From Mariniblastus sp. (GTDB taxonomy: Bacteria > Planctomycetota > Planctomycetia > Pirellulales > Pirellulaceae): a stretch of DNA of 64,000 nt. A program made the translations under genes and the position numbers. The stretch spans positions 154,312 to 218,311 of the forward strand of contig JAKVBG010000002.1 of the NCBI GenBank assembly GCA_022447605.1, in the 5' to 3' direction. Below, in pieces: positions 20,196 to 28,409 of the stretch. Each line of letters opens with the position of its first letter. The first letter of the stretch is position 1. The notes beneath the pieces are model-generated. The model was not told the DNA's origin. It saw only the letters and a program-made list of their open reading frames with translations, and ran no database searches.

Positions 20196-21761
20196 TCAGC
20201 GGGCGAGTTTGCTGAGGTCTTCCAGCAGCGACTCCGGAAACAGGCAGAAGCTGTATTCCCGAGAACGCAGGAGCCGGTTCCGCTCAACCCGAGAAGCGAG
20301 CTGCGTTTGTTCCTCGGCAATTTCCTGTTCCGATGGGCAGGCGTAGCGACGTAGTTGCTGGTTGCAATATTCGATCTGTTGGTGGCGCGCCGCACGTCGG
20401 CCCCTCGGTAATACCTGGTTCAACCAGTGTTGTTTGAGTGCAACCAGTTCGCCGACGGGCGGCTGCGTCTGGTCGACGTATTCTTCCGGGTGAAACCGAA
20501 GTTCTCTTGCCAGGACATTCAAGCGGCCGACATCGGCAGGCATGACCTGTTCTTCCCGACAGGGCAACAGGGCCGTCGCAGTCAACGTCATGTAGCTGGG
20601 CATTTCGTACAGGAAGAAGCGACTGACGATCGCGTCGGTCAGTTGATCGTACTTGGAACCGCCGATTCCATGCAGGAAAAGATCGCTCAGGACCAGCCGA
20701 CTGAACATGGTCGTTACCAGCGCTCGGGGCCGGATTGCCACACCGTGTTGACCGAGTTGGCAAAACTGGTCGATGAAGCCGGAACGGTCCAGGCTGATTT
20801 GCCAGCCGGAACGGTCCGTTAGTTGAAACAAGTTGCCTGACTTTTGCAGGTACAGTTGGCGGCGGACCGGGCGATCGGCTTCCCAGATCCAGAGGGGGGT
20901 CTCCAGCCAGCCGTTTTCCTGCCGCAGCGGAGGGACGGGGTGAGCGTTGCTGCGGATACGATGGACGGCCCGGTACTGCAGCAGGCAGTGATTGTAGGCC
21001 TCGTGAAATTCTTCGATCCGCTGGAATATTTCCAGTACAAATTCAGCAAACGTCCTGGTTTGGGCGATCTGACTCAGGGGGACCTCCAGTGTATTCAGCC
21101 CAGCCTGTTGCTCCAGCTGATGTCGGCCCTGCGAGATGGCCAGGCCCAGGTTGTTGCCACTGGCGGGGATTTGCCGGCAAACCAGGGGCCACAGGCGCTG
21201 GACTAGCGGAGCGTCGACCAGGCTGGAAATGGCCTGCGTAGTACGTTGGTCAAACGACTGAAAAAAGGGCAGGTCCGTGATCGAGCGGCATTCGTAAGGG
21301 ATGTGATGGCTCGGCCGGTCGAGGGGAACATCCTGAAGCGAAACGGATGTCTGGTTGACCCGCGGCGCCTGAATCGAAGGGTCCTTGGCGATGTCGTTGT
21401 CGACGATCAGGTTAACGGGTGTGGCAGCCAGCTGTTGGCCCAGTCGGGAGAGGACGAAGTTCTTGAACCAGACGCCCGGATGAAACAGGTTCGGTTGGTG
21501 TCCCGACAGGATGACCGGTGAGGTGGGACCGGTTTCCAGATCCACATCCCGGTAGGACAGGGTATAGTCCCTGGCCAGCTGGAGCAGCTCGTGCCGCCCC
21601 TGTTCCTGCAGATCTAACAGGGACCTGCCATGAATCGACAGGGATTGCCTGGGCGCGGCTTGGCGGTTTTCGGCCATCCGTTGGGAGGCTTGCCCCAAGG
21701 GAGGGTCGATCAACGTCTGCTGATCCTCACCCGGAGCCCGCAAGCGTCGATATTCGATCAT
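20196..21761 (-). CDS. Conserved hypothetical protein, distant BshC resemblance
   Basis: 521 residues from ATG 21761; GTG 21788 would overlap the upstream gene. The N-terminal third has VILSGHQPNLFHPGVWFKN, reminiscent of the GQQPGLFGGPLYTLYK segment of BshC, the last enzyme of bacillithiol synthesis. A central block (IRPRALVTTMFSRLVLSD, then GIGGSKYDQLTD) sits where BshC has its RP...D and GGPAEIAY motifs. The C-terminus is rich in Arg and Gln helices. Similarity is weak and read by eye, so no activity is asserted. It follows the glycosyltransferase gene by 10 bases. Confidence 0.6.
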   Translation of the reverse strand: MIEYRRLRAPGEDQQTLIDPPLGQASQRMAENRQAAPRQSLSIHGRSLLDLQEQGRHELLQLARDYTLSYRDVDLETGPTSPVILSGHQPNLFHPGVWFKNFVLSRLGQQLAATPVNLIVDNDIAKDPSIQAPRVNQTSVSLQDVPLDRPSHHIPYECRSITDLPFFQSFDQRTTQAISSLVDAPLVQRLWPLVCRQIPASGNNLGLAISQGRHQLEQQAGLNTLEVPLSQIAQTRTFAEFVLEIFQRIEEFHEAYNHCLLQYRAVHRIRSNAHPVPPLRQENGWLETPLWIWEADRPVRRQLYLQKSGNLFQLTDRSGWQISLDRSGFIDQFCQLGQHGVAIRPRALVTTMFSRLVLSDLFLHGIGGSKYDQLTDAIVSRFFLYEMPSYMTLTATALLPCREEQVMPADVGRLNVLARELRFHPEEYVDQTQPPVGELVALKQHWLNQVLPRGRRAARHQQIEYCNQQLRRYACPSEQEIAEEQTQLASRVERNRLLRSREYSFCLFPESLLEDLSKLAR

Positions 21762-21771
21762 CGTCGCATTA

Positions 21772-22512
21772 TCATCCAACTCGATCACCTACCATGTTGG
21801 GACAGTCCTCGGGCAATGCGGCAAAACTTCGGTTCAATACATCCTGGTAGTAGGCAATGCGTATTTCGGCATCGTCCAATTTTCCCCCGAACGAACGGGA
21901 TTCATCCAGGTAGATGAGGGGAACCGCAACTTCGACCACGGCCAGTTTGTGACAGGCGGCCTGGACCCACAGCTCCAGGGGCATGGCGTACCCGGATTCC
22001 CGCAGATCGAGACGGCGCAGAGATTTGACACGGTAAGCTTTGAAACCGCAAAATGCGTCCGTCAGACCGAGTCCCAGTTTTTCGTTCAAGGTTTGGGTGA
22101 TCGCGTGATTGATCTGTCTCCGCTGTTCTGGGGGCGGCGTGTCGGATTCGAACGACTTCAGGTAGCGACTGCCAGAGACAATGTCGGCACCCGTGTTCTG
22201 GCAGGCTGTGACAAACTGCTGGATCCGTTGGGGTTCATGTTGCCCATCGCAGTCAATCGTTATCAGGTACTCGTAGTCGTGCTCAATGGCGTAGTCAAAG
22301 GCCGTCGCCAAGGCCGCGCCGTAACCGCGATTGACGGCGTGGCTGACCAACAGGATGTCATCCCGCCCGGCAAGTTTTTCTGAAGTCCCATCGGTCGAAC
22401 CATCGTCGATCACCAGGACATGGGGGCTGAACCGGACGACTTCATCGAGGACCGGTTCAACGGAAAGCACTTCGTTGAAGACCGGCAAAGCCGTCAAATA
22501 ATTTTCGCGCAT
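21772..22512 (-). CDS. Family 2 glycosyltransferase, DPM1-like
   Basis: 246 residues from ATG 22512, with GGA about nine bases upstream; a GTG at 22548 is the alternative. GT-A fold signs are the N-terminal LTALPVFNE, the nucleotide-binding VIDDGSTDGT, the metal-binding ITIDCDGQHEP near position 100 and the acceptor-side FCGFKAYR. There is no C-terminal membrane segment, unlike many polyprenyl-phosphate mannosyltransferases. The donor and acceptor are unknown. It heads a two-gene unit with the BshC-like protein. Confidence 0.87.
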   Translation of the reverse strand: MRENYLTALPVFNEVLSVEPVLDEVVRFSPHVLVIDDGSTDGTSEKLAGRDDILLVSHAVNRGYGAALATAFDYAIEHDYEYLITIDCDGQHEPQRIQQFVTACQNTGADIVSGSRYLKSFESDTPPPEQRRQINHAITQTLNEKLGLGLTDAFCGFKAYRVKSLRRLDLRESGYAMPLELWVQAACHKLAVVEVAVPLIYLDESRSFGGKLDDAEIRIAYYQDVLNRSFAALPEDCPNMVGDRVG

Positions 22513-22621
22513 CAAAACATCCAAACTGCCGAAGGAAGAGCTCCTCACATTTTAGATCGGTATGATGTGGGGTCAACGCAAACTGGCAAACGGCCGGTTC
22601 GGACTGGGAAAAATTGTCCGA

Positions 22622-23413
22622 TTAGACCCTTTTTATCGGATCGGACTCTGCCTGGCTGGCCCAAACTTCTGTCCCCGGGAATTTTTGTTCCAGTTCTTCG
22701 GCCAACTGTTCCAGGGCGAAACGCTCGCTGGCATAATGCCCCAGCAGGATCAATTGGACGCCGGTCGCCTCCGCTTCCAGACAGGTATGAAAACTTGCCT
22801 CACCAGTCACCAGGGCTTCGCATCCGAGCTCCCTGGCGGGTGCCAGGAACGTACCGCCACTGCCACAGGCAAAAGCGATCTTCTGGACCGATTGCTCGAG
22901 TTGACCGACTAGTCCCACAGGTCCGGCTACCAGGGATTCTCGTAGGTGATCGATCAACTTGGCCACGGGGACCGGTTGTTCGAGTAAACCGATTCGGCCG
23001 GCGCCTGTTTGGATTTCTCCATCCTCGCTGGGTACGATCGGCTGCGGGTCGGTGATGCCTGCCAGGGTGGCCAGTGAATGATTGATTCCGTGTGGGGCGG
23101 AATCGAATCCCGTATGGGGGCTGTAAATGGCGATCCCGGCCCGGATCAGGTCCCATAGCATCCGCGTGGACGTTTGGTCGGTCGTAATTTTCTTGATGGG
23201 CTGAAAAGGGAGGGGGTGGTGCGTGATAATCAGGTCACAACCCCGGTCGATCGCTTCCTTGGCACTGTCGGGCGTGATGGTCAGGCAGGTCATCAAGCGA
23301 TTGGCGGTGGATTGAAAATCTCCCGCCAACAAGCCAACATTGTCCCAGTCCTCGGCCAGGTCGGTGGGAGCAAAGTCGTCAAGAAAATCGCAAATATCCT
23401 GGATCAAAGGCAT
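22622..23413 (-). CDS. NIF3-family dinuclear metal-binding protein
   Basis: 263 residues from ATG 23413 (MPLIQDICDFLDDF), with GAG upstream; a start at 23467 lacks a ribosome site. Family landmarks are AEDWDNVGLLAGD, the metal-binding DLIITHHPLPF, YSPHTGFDSAPHGIN in the middle, and the C-terminal VTGEASFHTCLEA and GHYASERF with further ligands. These proteins have a two-metal centre. Some are named GTP cyclohydrolase I type 2, but the physiological role is unsettled. It diverges from the TIM-barrel gene. Confidence 0.88.
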   Translation of the reverse strand: MPLIQDICDFLDDFAPTDLAEDWDNVGLLAGDFQSTANRLMTCLTITPDSAKEAIDRGCDLIITHHPLPFQPIKKITTDQTSTRMLWDLIRAGIAIYSPHTGFDSAPHGINHSLATLAGITDPQPIVPSEDGEIQTGAGRIGLLEQPVPVAKLIDHLRESLVAGPVGLVGQLEQSVQKIAFACGSGGTFLAPARELGCEALVTGEASFHTCLEAEATGVQLILLGHYASERFALEQLAEELEQKFPGTEVWASQAESDPIKRV

Positions 23414-23530
23414 CGAACTATCTCGTTCGGCAAAGGCGTGAAACCAAGCCGATACGGTTCGGCTCATTCAACAAACCAGAAATGTAACATACGATGATTG
23501 GAAAAGTGGGTCCGCTATCCCGGGAATGAC

Positions 23531-24319
23531 ATGTTAAAGCTAAAAAAAGGGCTGTGCCTGGAGAGCCTGCGGCAGCCATTGAAAAAAGCGCTGGCCACGG
23601 CTTCGGAAATCGGCGCCGATGGCGTGGAAATCAATGCCAGGACCGAGTTGCGGCCCACCGAGCTGAGCCGAACCGGCGTCCGACATCTGAAGAAGATGTT
23701 GGCAGATCTCAATTTACAGGTCTCGGCGATCTACTTTCCAACACGCCGCGGTTACGACGAACCGGAAGATCTCGAACGCCGGATCAACGCGACCAAACAG
23801 GCGATTGATATGGCCTACCAACTGGGGGCCAAGGTGGTGACGAACCGGATTGGTTGGATTCCCGACGACTTGACTGACCCACGGGGCCAGACCTTGCTAC
23901 AGGCTTTGACAGAGATCGGTCTGTACAGCCAACGATCGGGCGCGTGGTTGGCCGCGCGGACAACGGGGGAGAGTGGGGAAACACTGAAAGGGTTGATTGA
24001 CCATCTGCCACCGATGGCGTTGGGTGTCGATTTTGATCCGGCCGAGTTCACCATGCAAGGTCATTCAGCTGACCAGGCGTTGCAGGGACTGGGAAGCCAT
24101 GTCATGAATTTCAGGGCGCGGGATGGGGTTCGCGATCTTTCGCTGGGGCGCGGCCTGGAGGTCCAGCTGGGGCGTGGGTCGGTCGACTTGGCCGGGCTGT
24201 TGGGACGGTTGGAAGAAAATCGTTACCAAGGCTACATCACGATTGAACGTGACAGTGAAACCGACCCGGTGGTGCAGTGCGCCCAGTCGATCGAGTACCT
24301 GGACAACCTGTTCTCCTGA
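23531..24319 (+). CDS. TIM-barrel sugar phosphate isomerase/epimerase family protein
   Basis: 262 residues from ATG 23531 with GGGA upstream. Features of the xylose-isomerase-like barrel are visible: ASEIGADGVEINAR near the N-terminus, YQLGAKVVTNRIGW, LGVDFDPAEF, and the final strand YQGYITIERD with acidic metal ligands. The reaction in this large family cannot be assigned by eye. It is alone on its strand between NIF3 and epmB. Confidence 0.8.
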   Translation: MLKLKKGLCLESLRQPLKKALATASEIGADGVEINARTELRPTELSRTGVRHLKKMLADLNLQVSAIYFPTRRGYDEPEDLERRINATKQAIDMAYQLGAKVVTNRIGWIPDDLTDPRGQTLLQALTEIGLYSQRSGAWLAARTTGESGETLKGLIDHLPPMALGVDFDPAEFTMQGHSADQALQGLGSHVMNFRARDGVRDLSLGRGLEVQLGRGSVDLAGLLGRLEENRYQGYITIERDSETDPVVQCAQSIEYLDNLFS

Positions 24320-24371
24320 GGCGATTTTCTGACAGGCAGCGGAGTTGCGGTCCAGCCGCGCGACAGGGTTC

Positions 24372-25385
24372 TCAGGCCAGCACCGTTTTGGACGGCTGGC
24401 CAGGCTGCTCCTGAACGTACCTGGGCACCATGTACCCACTCAGCTGGCTGCGCATTTGCCGGACCAATTCCCGGCCCTGATCGATCGGTACGTGGAAGTT
24501 CTGGCTACCGGTTACCGGGTCGAGTTGATGGAGGTAATAAGGTAAGACACCACAATCGATCAGTCGGCGGCTCAATTCAACGAGCACGGGCCACTCGTCA
24601 TTGACCCCGCGCAGCAGGACCGATTGGTTCAACAGGGTAACCCGGCTTTGAGCGAGGACGCGCAGCTGGGTTACTACGGTATCATCGATTTCGTTGGGAT
24701 GGTTGGCGTGGACTACCATGACAGGAGCCAGGCGTGAAGGTTGGAGGATCTCGACCAGCCGCGCGGTGACCCGCTGGGGTATCACGATCGGCAGCCTGGT
24801 GTGGATTCTCAAAGATCGCAAGTGTTCGATCTGTTCCAGTCGATGGACCAGGTCTGCCAGGGTTTCATCCACAACGGTCAGTGGGTCACCTCCGGACAGG
24901 ATGACCTCGTCGATTGACGTATCCGCTTCGATCTGGTCCAAGGCCTGGTCCCAGTGCTGCGTCGATTGTAGTGATTCCTGATACGGGAAGTTCTGTCGGA
25001 AGCAATAACGGCAATGAACGGCGCAGGTCCCGTTGATCACCATCAGGGCTCTCGATCCGTACTTCTTCAGCAGACCGGGGGAGAGTGCGTATTGGCTTTC
25101 ATCGAGCGGGTCTGACCGGTAGCCGGCCATCGGCTTTTGCTCGTCGGAGGAAGGCCAGATCTGCCGTAACAGTGGGTCCTCGAGGTTGCCCGGTTGGATG
25201 CGGGAGACAAAGGGCAGGGGGGCAAACAGGGGGAACGGGAGGCGGGCTCCATCCGGTTCCACCGGCAGGGGAATGCCCAGCGTCCGGGCCAATTCCCCCG
25301 GGCTGCGGATGGCATGTTTGATGTGCTGCTGCCAGGACCACCCGGTTTTCGGGTCGAGCTTGTCTTGGGTGGTGGGTGGGACCAT
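24372..25385 (-). CDS. epmB: EF-P beta-lysylation protein EpmB (radical SAM lysine 2,3-aminomutase family)
   Basis: 337 residues, close to E. coli EpmB and shorter than catabolic KamA. The radical SAM motif is CAVHCRYCFRQNFPY, followed by VILSGGDPLTVVD and RIHTRLPIVIPQRV, which serve SAM and PLP binding in this family. EpmB makes (R)-beta-lysine that EpmA attaches to elongation factor P. The efp gene starts 183 bases away, divergently, which strongly supports EpmB over KamA. No epmA is in the window. Confidence 0.88.
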   Translation of the reverse strand: MVPPTTQDKLDPKTGWSWQQHIKHAIRSPGELARTLGIPLPVEPDGARLPFPLFAPLPFVSRIQPGNLEDPLLRQIWPSSDEQKPMAGYRSDPLDESQYALSPGLLKKYGSRALMVINGTCAVHCRYCFRQNFPYQESLQSTQHWDQALDQIEADTSIDEVILSGGDPLTVVDETLADLVHRLEQIEHLRSLRIHTRLPIVIPQRVTARLVEILQPSRLAPVMVVHANHPNEIDDTVVTQLRVLAQSRVTLLNQSVLLRGVNDEWPVLVELSRRLIDCGVLPYYLHQLDPVTGSQNFHVPIDQGRELVRQMRSQLSGYMVPRYVQEQPGQPSKTVLA

Positions 25386-25568
25386 TAAAAACCTGTAAAA
25401 ACAGCTCGGTTGTCGAAAAAAACAGGGACGGTTCGGCGCTCACACCAATCCGATTTTTAGATAGAATTGGCGACAATCCAAAATAGTAAAATTTCGCGAC
25501 AAGACCAGTCGGTCGGTTGCCAAGTTTTCAACATCCGTCAAATAAACCGATACGCAGGACGTAATCCA

Positions 25569-26135
25569 GTGGCCTATAAAACCAACGATTTTCGCAAAGG
25601 ACTCAAAGTTCAAATTGACGGCGAACCCTACCTGATGACCGAAATGAATTTCGTTAAGCCTGGCAAAGGTAACGCCCTTTATAAGTGCAAACTGAAAAAC
25701 CTGTTGCGGGGCACGACGTTGCAAAGGACTTACAAAGGGGGAGACACGCTGGACGAGGCCGATGTGCTGGAGATTTCCGTACAGTTCCTCTACCGGCAGG
25801 GAGAGACCTTCGTGTTCATGAACAGCGAGTCATTTGAGCAATACGAACTCACGTCGGAACAGATCGGCGACGATTGGAAATATCTCAAGGATGGAATGAA
25901 CTGTTCGATGACGTTATTCAACGGCAACCCGATCATCATGACGCCTCCCAACCATGTCGAGTTGAAAGTGGAGTACTGCGAACCAGGTGCCAAGGGCGAC
26001 ACGTCCACCAATGTGACCAAGCCGGTCAAGGTCGAAACGGGTGGCGAATTCCCCACCCCCATTTTTGTCAACATGGGTGATGTGATCCGGATTGACACCC
26101 GCACGGGCGAATACGTTGAACGTGTTAAGTCCTAG
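25569..26135 (+). CDS. efp: Elongation factor P
   Basis: 188 residues from GTG 25569 (product begins MAYKTNDFRKGLKV), with AGGA about nine bases before. The frame is open from 25467 but those codons are not EF-P-like. All three beta domains are present. The modifiable loop is VKPGKGNALYK, with the candidate lysine at position 33, equivalent to E. coli Lys34. The C-terminus has the FPTPIFVNMGDVIRIDTRTGEY segment in domain III. EF-P rescues ribosomes stalled at polyproline. The neighbouring epmB suggests beta-lysylation of that lysine. Confidence 0.95.
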   Translation: MAYKTNDFRKGLKVQIDGEPYLMTEMNFVKPGKGNALYKCKLKNLLRGTTLQRTYKGGDTLDEADVLEISVQFLYRQGETFVFMNSESFEQYELTSEQIGDDWKYLKDGMNCSMTLFNGNPIIMTPPNHVELKVEYCEPGAKGDTSTNVTKPVKVETGGEFPTPIFVNMGDVIRIDTRTGEYVERVKS

Positions 26136-26156
26136 AGCAGCGCTGTCGCGGTGTTG

Positions 26157-26208
26157 CGACCGACCGACCGGTCGAGTGAGTGGCCGTGAGCCAAGGGGTT
26201 ATTTTTTT
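26157..26208 (+). terminator. Possible terminator after efp
   Basis: CGACCG (26157-26162) can pair with CGGTCG (26169-26174). A smaller TGGC/GCCA hairpin and a run of seven T (26202-26208) follow. The distance from stem to T run is not ideal, so this is tentative. Confidence 0.3.
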
Positions 26209-26225
26209 CAACCACGGACCATGTC

Positions 26226-27638
26226 ATGAACGTTCAGTTTTGGGGCGCCGCGCAAACGGTGACCGGCTCGATGCATCTGGTTCAGTACCAGGACAAGAAA
26301 ATCCTGCTTGATTGTGGCTTGTACCAGGGGCGACGGCAGGACGCATTTCATCGCAACCGAGATTTTCCTTTCCCGGGCTCCGAGATCGATGCAGTGGTCC
26401 TGTCCCATGCTCATATCGATCATAGTGGCAACCTGCCGTCGTTGATTCGCAGCGGGTTTGATGGGCCGATCTTTTCAACGTCGGCGGCCCGCGACCTGGC
26501 GGTTTACCTGCTGCTGGACAGTGCCAAGATCCAGCAGAGCGACGTGAAGTACGTCAATCGAAAACGGAAGAAACAGAACAAGAAACCGTTTACCCCGTTG
26601 TATGAGCAAGAGCATGCCGTTACGGCCATCAAGAAATTTCGCGCGATCGACTACGGGGAATCGTTTGAGCCGGTGCCCGGAATGAAATGCCGGTTTCATG
26701 TGGCGGGCCACATGTTGGGCGCCGCGATCATCGAGTTGGACCTGGAACAGCCGGGCCAATCCCCCTTCAAGCTGGTCTTCAGTGGCGATCTGGGGCGACC
26801 TGATATGCCAATCCTCAAGGACCCCGTCACAGTCCCTGGTGCCAATATGATCATCATGGAGGCGACTTACGGTAACCGGCTGCACCCTCAGGGAGGCGAT
26901 GCCAAACAGATGCTGTTGGACGCGGCGTTGGCTGCCTATCAGGGTGGAGGAAAGCTGATTATCCCGGCCTTTTCCGTGGGTCGAACCCAGGAAATTGTCT
27001 ATCGGTTGAACCTGCTGGCCGAGGATGGCGAATTGCCTCGTATGAAGGTGTTTGTGGACAGCCCGCTGGCGGTCAACGCCACAGGCGTCTTTCGCGATCA
27101 TGATGAGTGTTATGACGATGAGATGTTGGAGAGGATTCTGACCGAGGAGGATGAGGATCCGTTGGCTTTTGACGATCTGTATTATGTTCGTAGTGCCGAG
27201 ATGTCCAAGGCAATCAACCAACTCAAGGAGCCTTGCGTGGTGATTAGTGCCTCGGGAATGTGTGAATCGGGGCGGATTCTCCATCATCTGAAAAACAATA
27301 TCGAGAAACCGGAGACGATCATCCTGTTTGCGGGATACCAGGCGCCCCACACACTGGGCCGGATCCTGCTCGACCAATCCCTGGAAACCGTGAAAATCTT
27401 TGGTCAGCCGTATGAAGTAAAAGCGCAGGTGCGACGGTTGGACAGCAGTAGCGGGCATGCTGACCAGGCCGAATTGCTGGCCTGGGCCAAGGGGATGGCC
27501 AAGGAAGGCGATTTGAAGAAATTGGCCTTGGTCCACTGTGAAATGGAGAGCGCTGAACCGTTTCAACAGCTCCTGGAGCAGGCGGGGATCGGGCCTGTGA
27601 TCATACCTGAACGTGGACAAACTGTCCCGTTGGCCTGA
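26226..27638 (+). CDS. Beta-CASP metallo-beta-lactamase-fold hydrolase (RNA-processing type)
   Basis: 470 residues. The metallo-beta-lactamase half has LLDCGLYQG, the zinc motif SHAHIDHSG, HVAGHMLGAA and VFSGDLGRPD. The beta-CASP half has IIMEATYGNRLH, VFVDSPLAVNATGVF, ISASGMCESGR and the terminal histidine motif SSSGHADQAELL with the RNA-specificity domain. This is the CPSF73-like bacterial group, cytoplasmic and probably an RNase. The target is unknown. It is preceded by an AT-rich stretch but no strong ribosome site. Confidence 0.9.
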   Translation: MNVQFWGAAQTVTGSMHLVQYQDKKILLDCGLYQGRRQDAFHRNRDFPFPGSEIDAVVLSHAHIDHSGNLPSLIRSGFDGPIFSTSAARDLAVYLLLDSAKIQQSDVKYVNRKRKKQNKKPFTPLYEQEHAVTAIKKFRAIDYGESFEPVPGMKCRFHVAGHMLGAAIIELDLEQPGQSPFKLVFSGDLGRPDMPILKDPVTVPGANMIIMEATYGNRLHPQGGDAKQMLLDAALAAYQGGGKLIIPAFSVGRTQEIVYRLNLLAEDGELPRMKVFVDSPLAVNATGVFRDHDECYDDEMLERILTEEDEDPLAFDDLYYVRSAEMSKAINQLKEPCVVISASGMCESGRILHHLKNNIEKPETIILFAGYQAPHTLGRILLDQSLETVKIFGQPYEVKAQVRRLDSSSGHADQAELLAWAKGMAKEGDLKKLALVHCEMESAEPFQQLLEQAGIGPVIIPERGQTVPLA

Positions 27639-27711
27639 ACCGTTTCCAATCCTGGCTGACCGACTGTCCATTGCCGACCGACGGGCAGGATCAGCGGTAG
27701 CTTTGCGCGGT

Positions 27712-27740
27712 TTGACAACCGTGCTCTTTCCATCAAGGAT
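27712..27740 (+). promoter_or_regulatory. Weak candidate promoter upstream of the 27913 gene
   Basis: A consensus TTGACA (27712-27717) is followed 17 bases later by AAGGAT (27735-27740), a poor -10. It lies in the 274-base gap after the beta-CASP gene, where no plus-strand protein is convincing. Confidence 0.25.
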
Positions 27741-27912
27741 CTCTTCCACCCGGGCCATAATGTTCAGGAAACGGTTGCGTTGGCCAATTCGGGAAAATTT
27801 TGCGAGTCGGGCGGCTTTGACGTCATCCGGGGTGGCTCTCTTCCCGGCATTTTGCAAAAAACGTGTTTCCGTATCTAATGGATATTCAGCCCCCGGTTTT
27901 GTGCAGGCGTTC

Positions 27913-28392
27913 ATGATGTTGTTTCAAAATCTATCATCCAACGGTCCAGGCCCCTCGGTGAGCTGGATGGAACTGAGTTGCGGTAGTCCGACGATTGCTG
28001 CCTTCGCCACGTTGTGTGGCCATGCCCTGAGCAGGGGTGTGCCTTCACCAGGTGAACTGGATGAGTATGCTCAGACGCTGCTGTCGGCGGCCCGGCACCG
28101 CGGCATGTTTGACTTGCGGGGAAACCCGGATGCGTTCGATGCCAGTGACCGGTTGCTTGCCATTTGCGTGGAACTGGATGAAAACCGGAAATTGCTGTTT
28201 CGGCAAAAGGAGATGCCCCGGGAGACGATGAAATTCATCGATGGTTTTCGGCAATTGTGCCAATCCGGGCTGGTTGTGCATCATCTACAGCGGGATTTCT
28301 CGTTAACACGACAAGGTTTCGATCAGGCCGACTCCCTGTCGCCCGAGGCATTCCTGGAGTTGCGCAAATTCGCTGTCGAAGTCGAGCATTGA
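27913..28392 (+). CDS. Hypothetical protein, 159 residues
   Basis: I do not recognise this family. The frame is open from 27613, but the first 100 codons look non-coding and overlap the previous gene, so one of the paired ATGs at 27913/27916 is chosen. The product is soluble and mostly helical: SPTIAAFATLCGHALSRG, then LDENRKLLFRQKEMPRETMK and a Leu/Glu-rich C-terminus. There is no signal peptide or membrane segment. It ends 17 bases before the secreted protein that opens the ExbB/ExbD region and may share its transcript. Confidence 0.6.
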   Translation: MMLFQNLSSNGPGPSVSWMELSCGSPTIAAFATLCGHALSRGVPSPGELDEYAQTLLSAARHRGMFDLRGNPDAFDASDRLLAICVELDENRKLLFRQKEMPRETMKFIDGFRQLCQSGLVVHHLQRDFSLTRQGFDQADSLSPEAFLELRKFAVEVEH

Positions 28393-28409
28393 ATCGGAGG
28401 TACCAGGCA

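Noticed and set aside
26475..27914. 479-codon minus-strand frame over the beta-CASP gene and the gap after it
   Set aside because: Most of it is antisense to a solid gene. The first 90 codons, in the gap, look somewhat protein-like (TPDDVKAARLAKFSRIGQRN), but there is no ribosome site, no family match, and its start overlaps the opposite gene's start. A small minus-strand gene here is not excluded.
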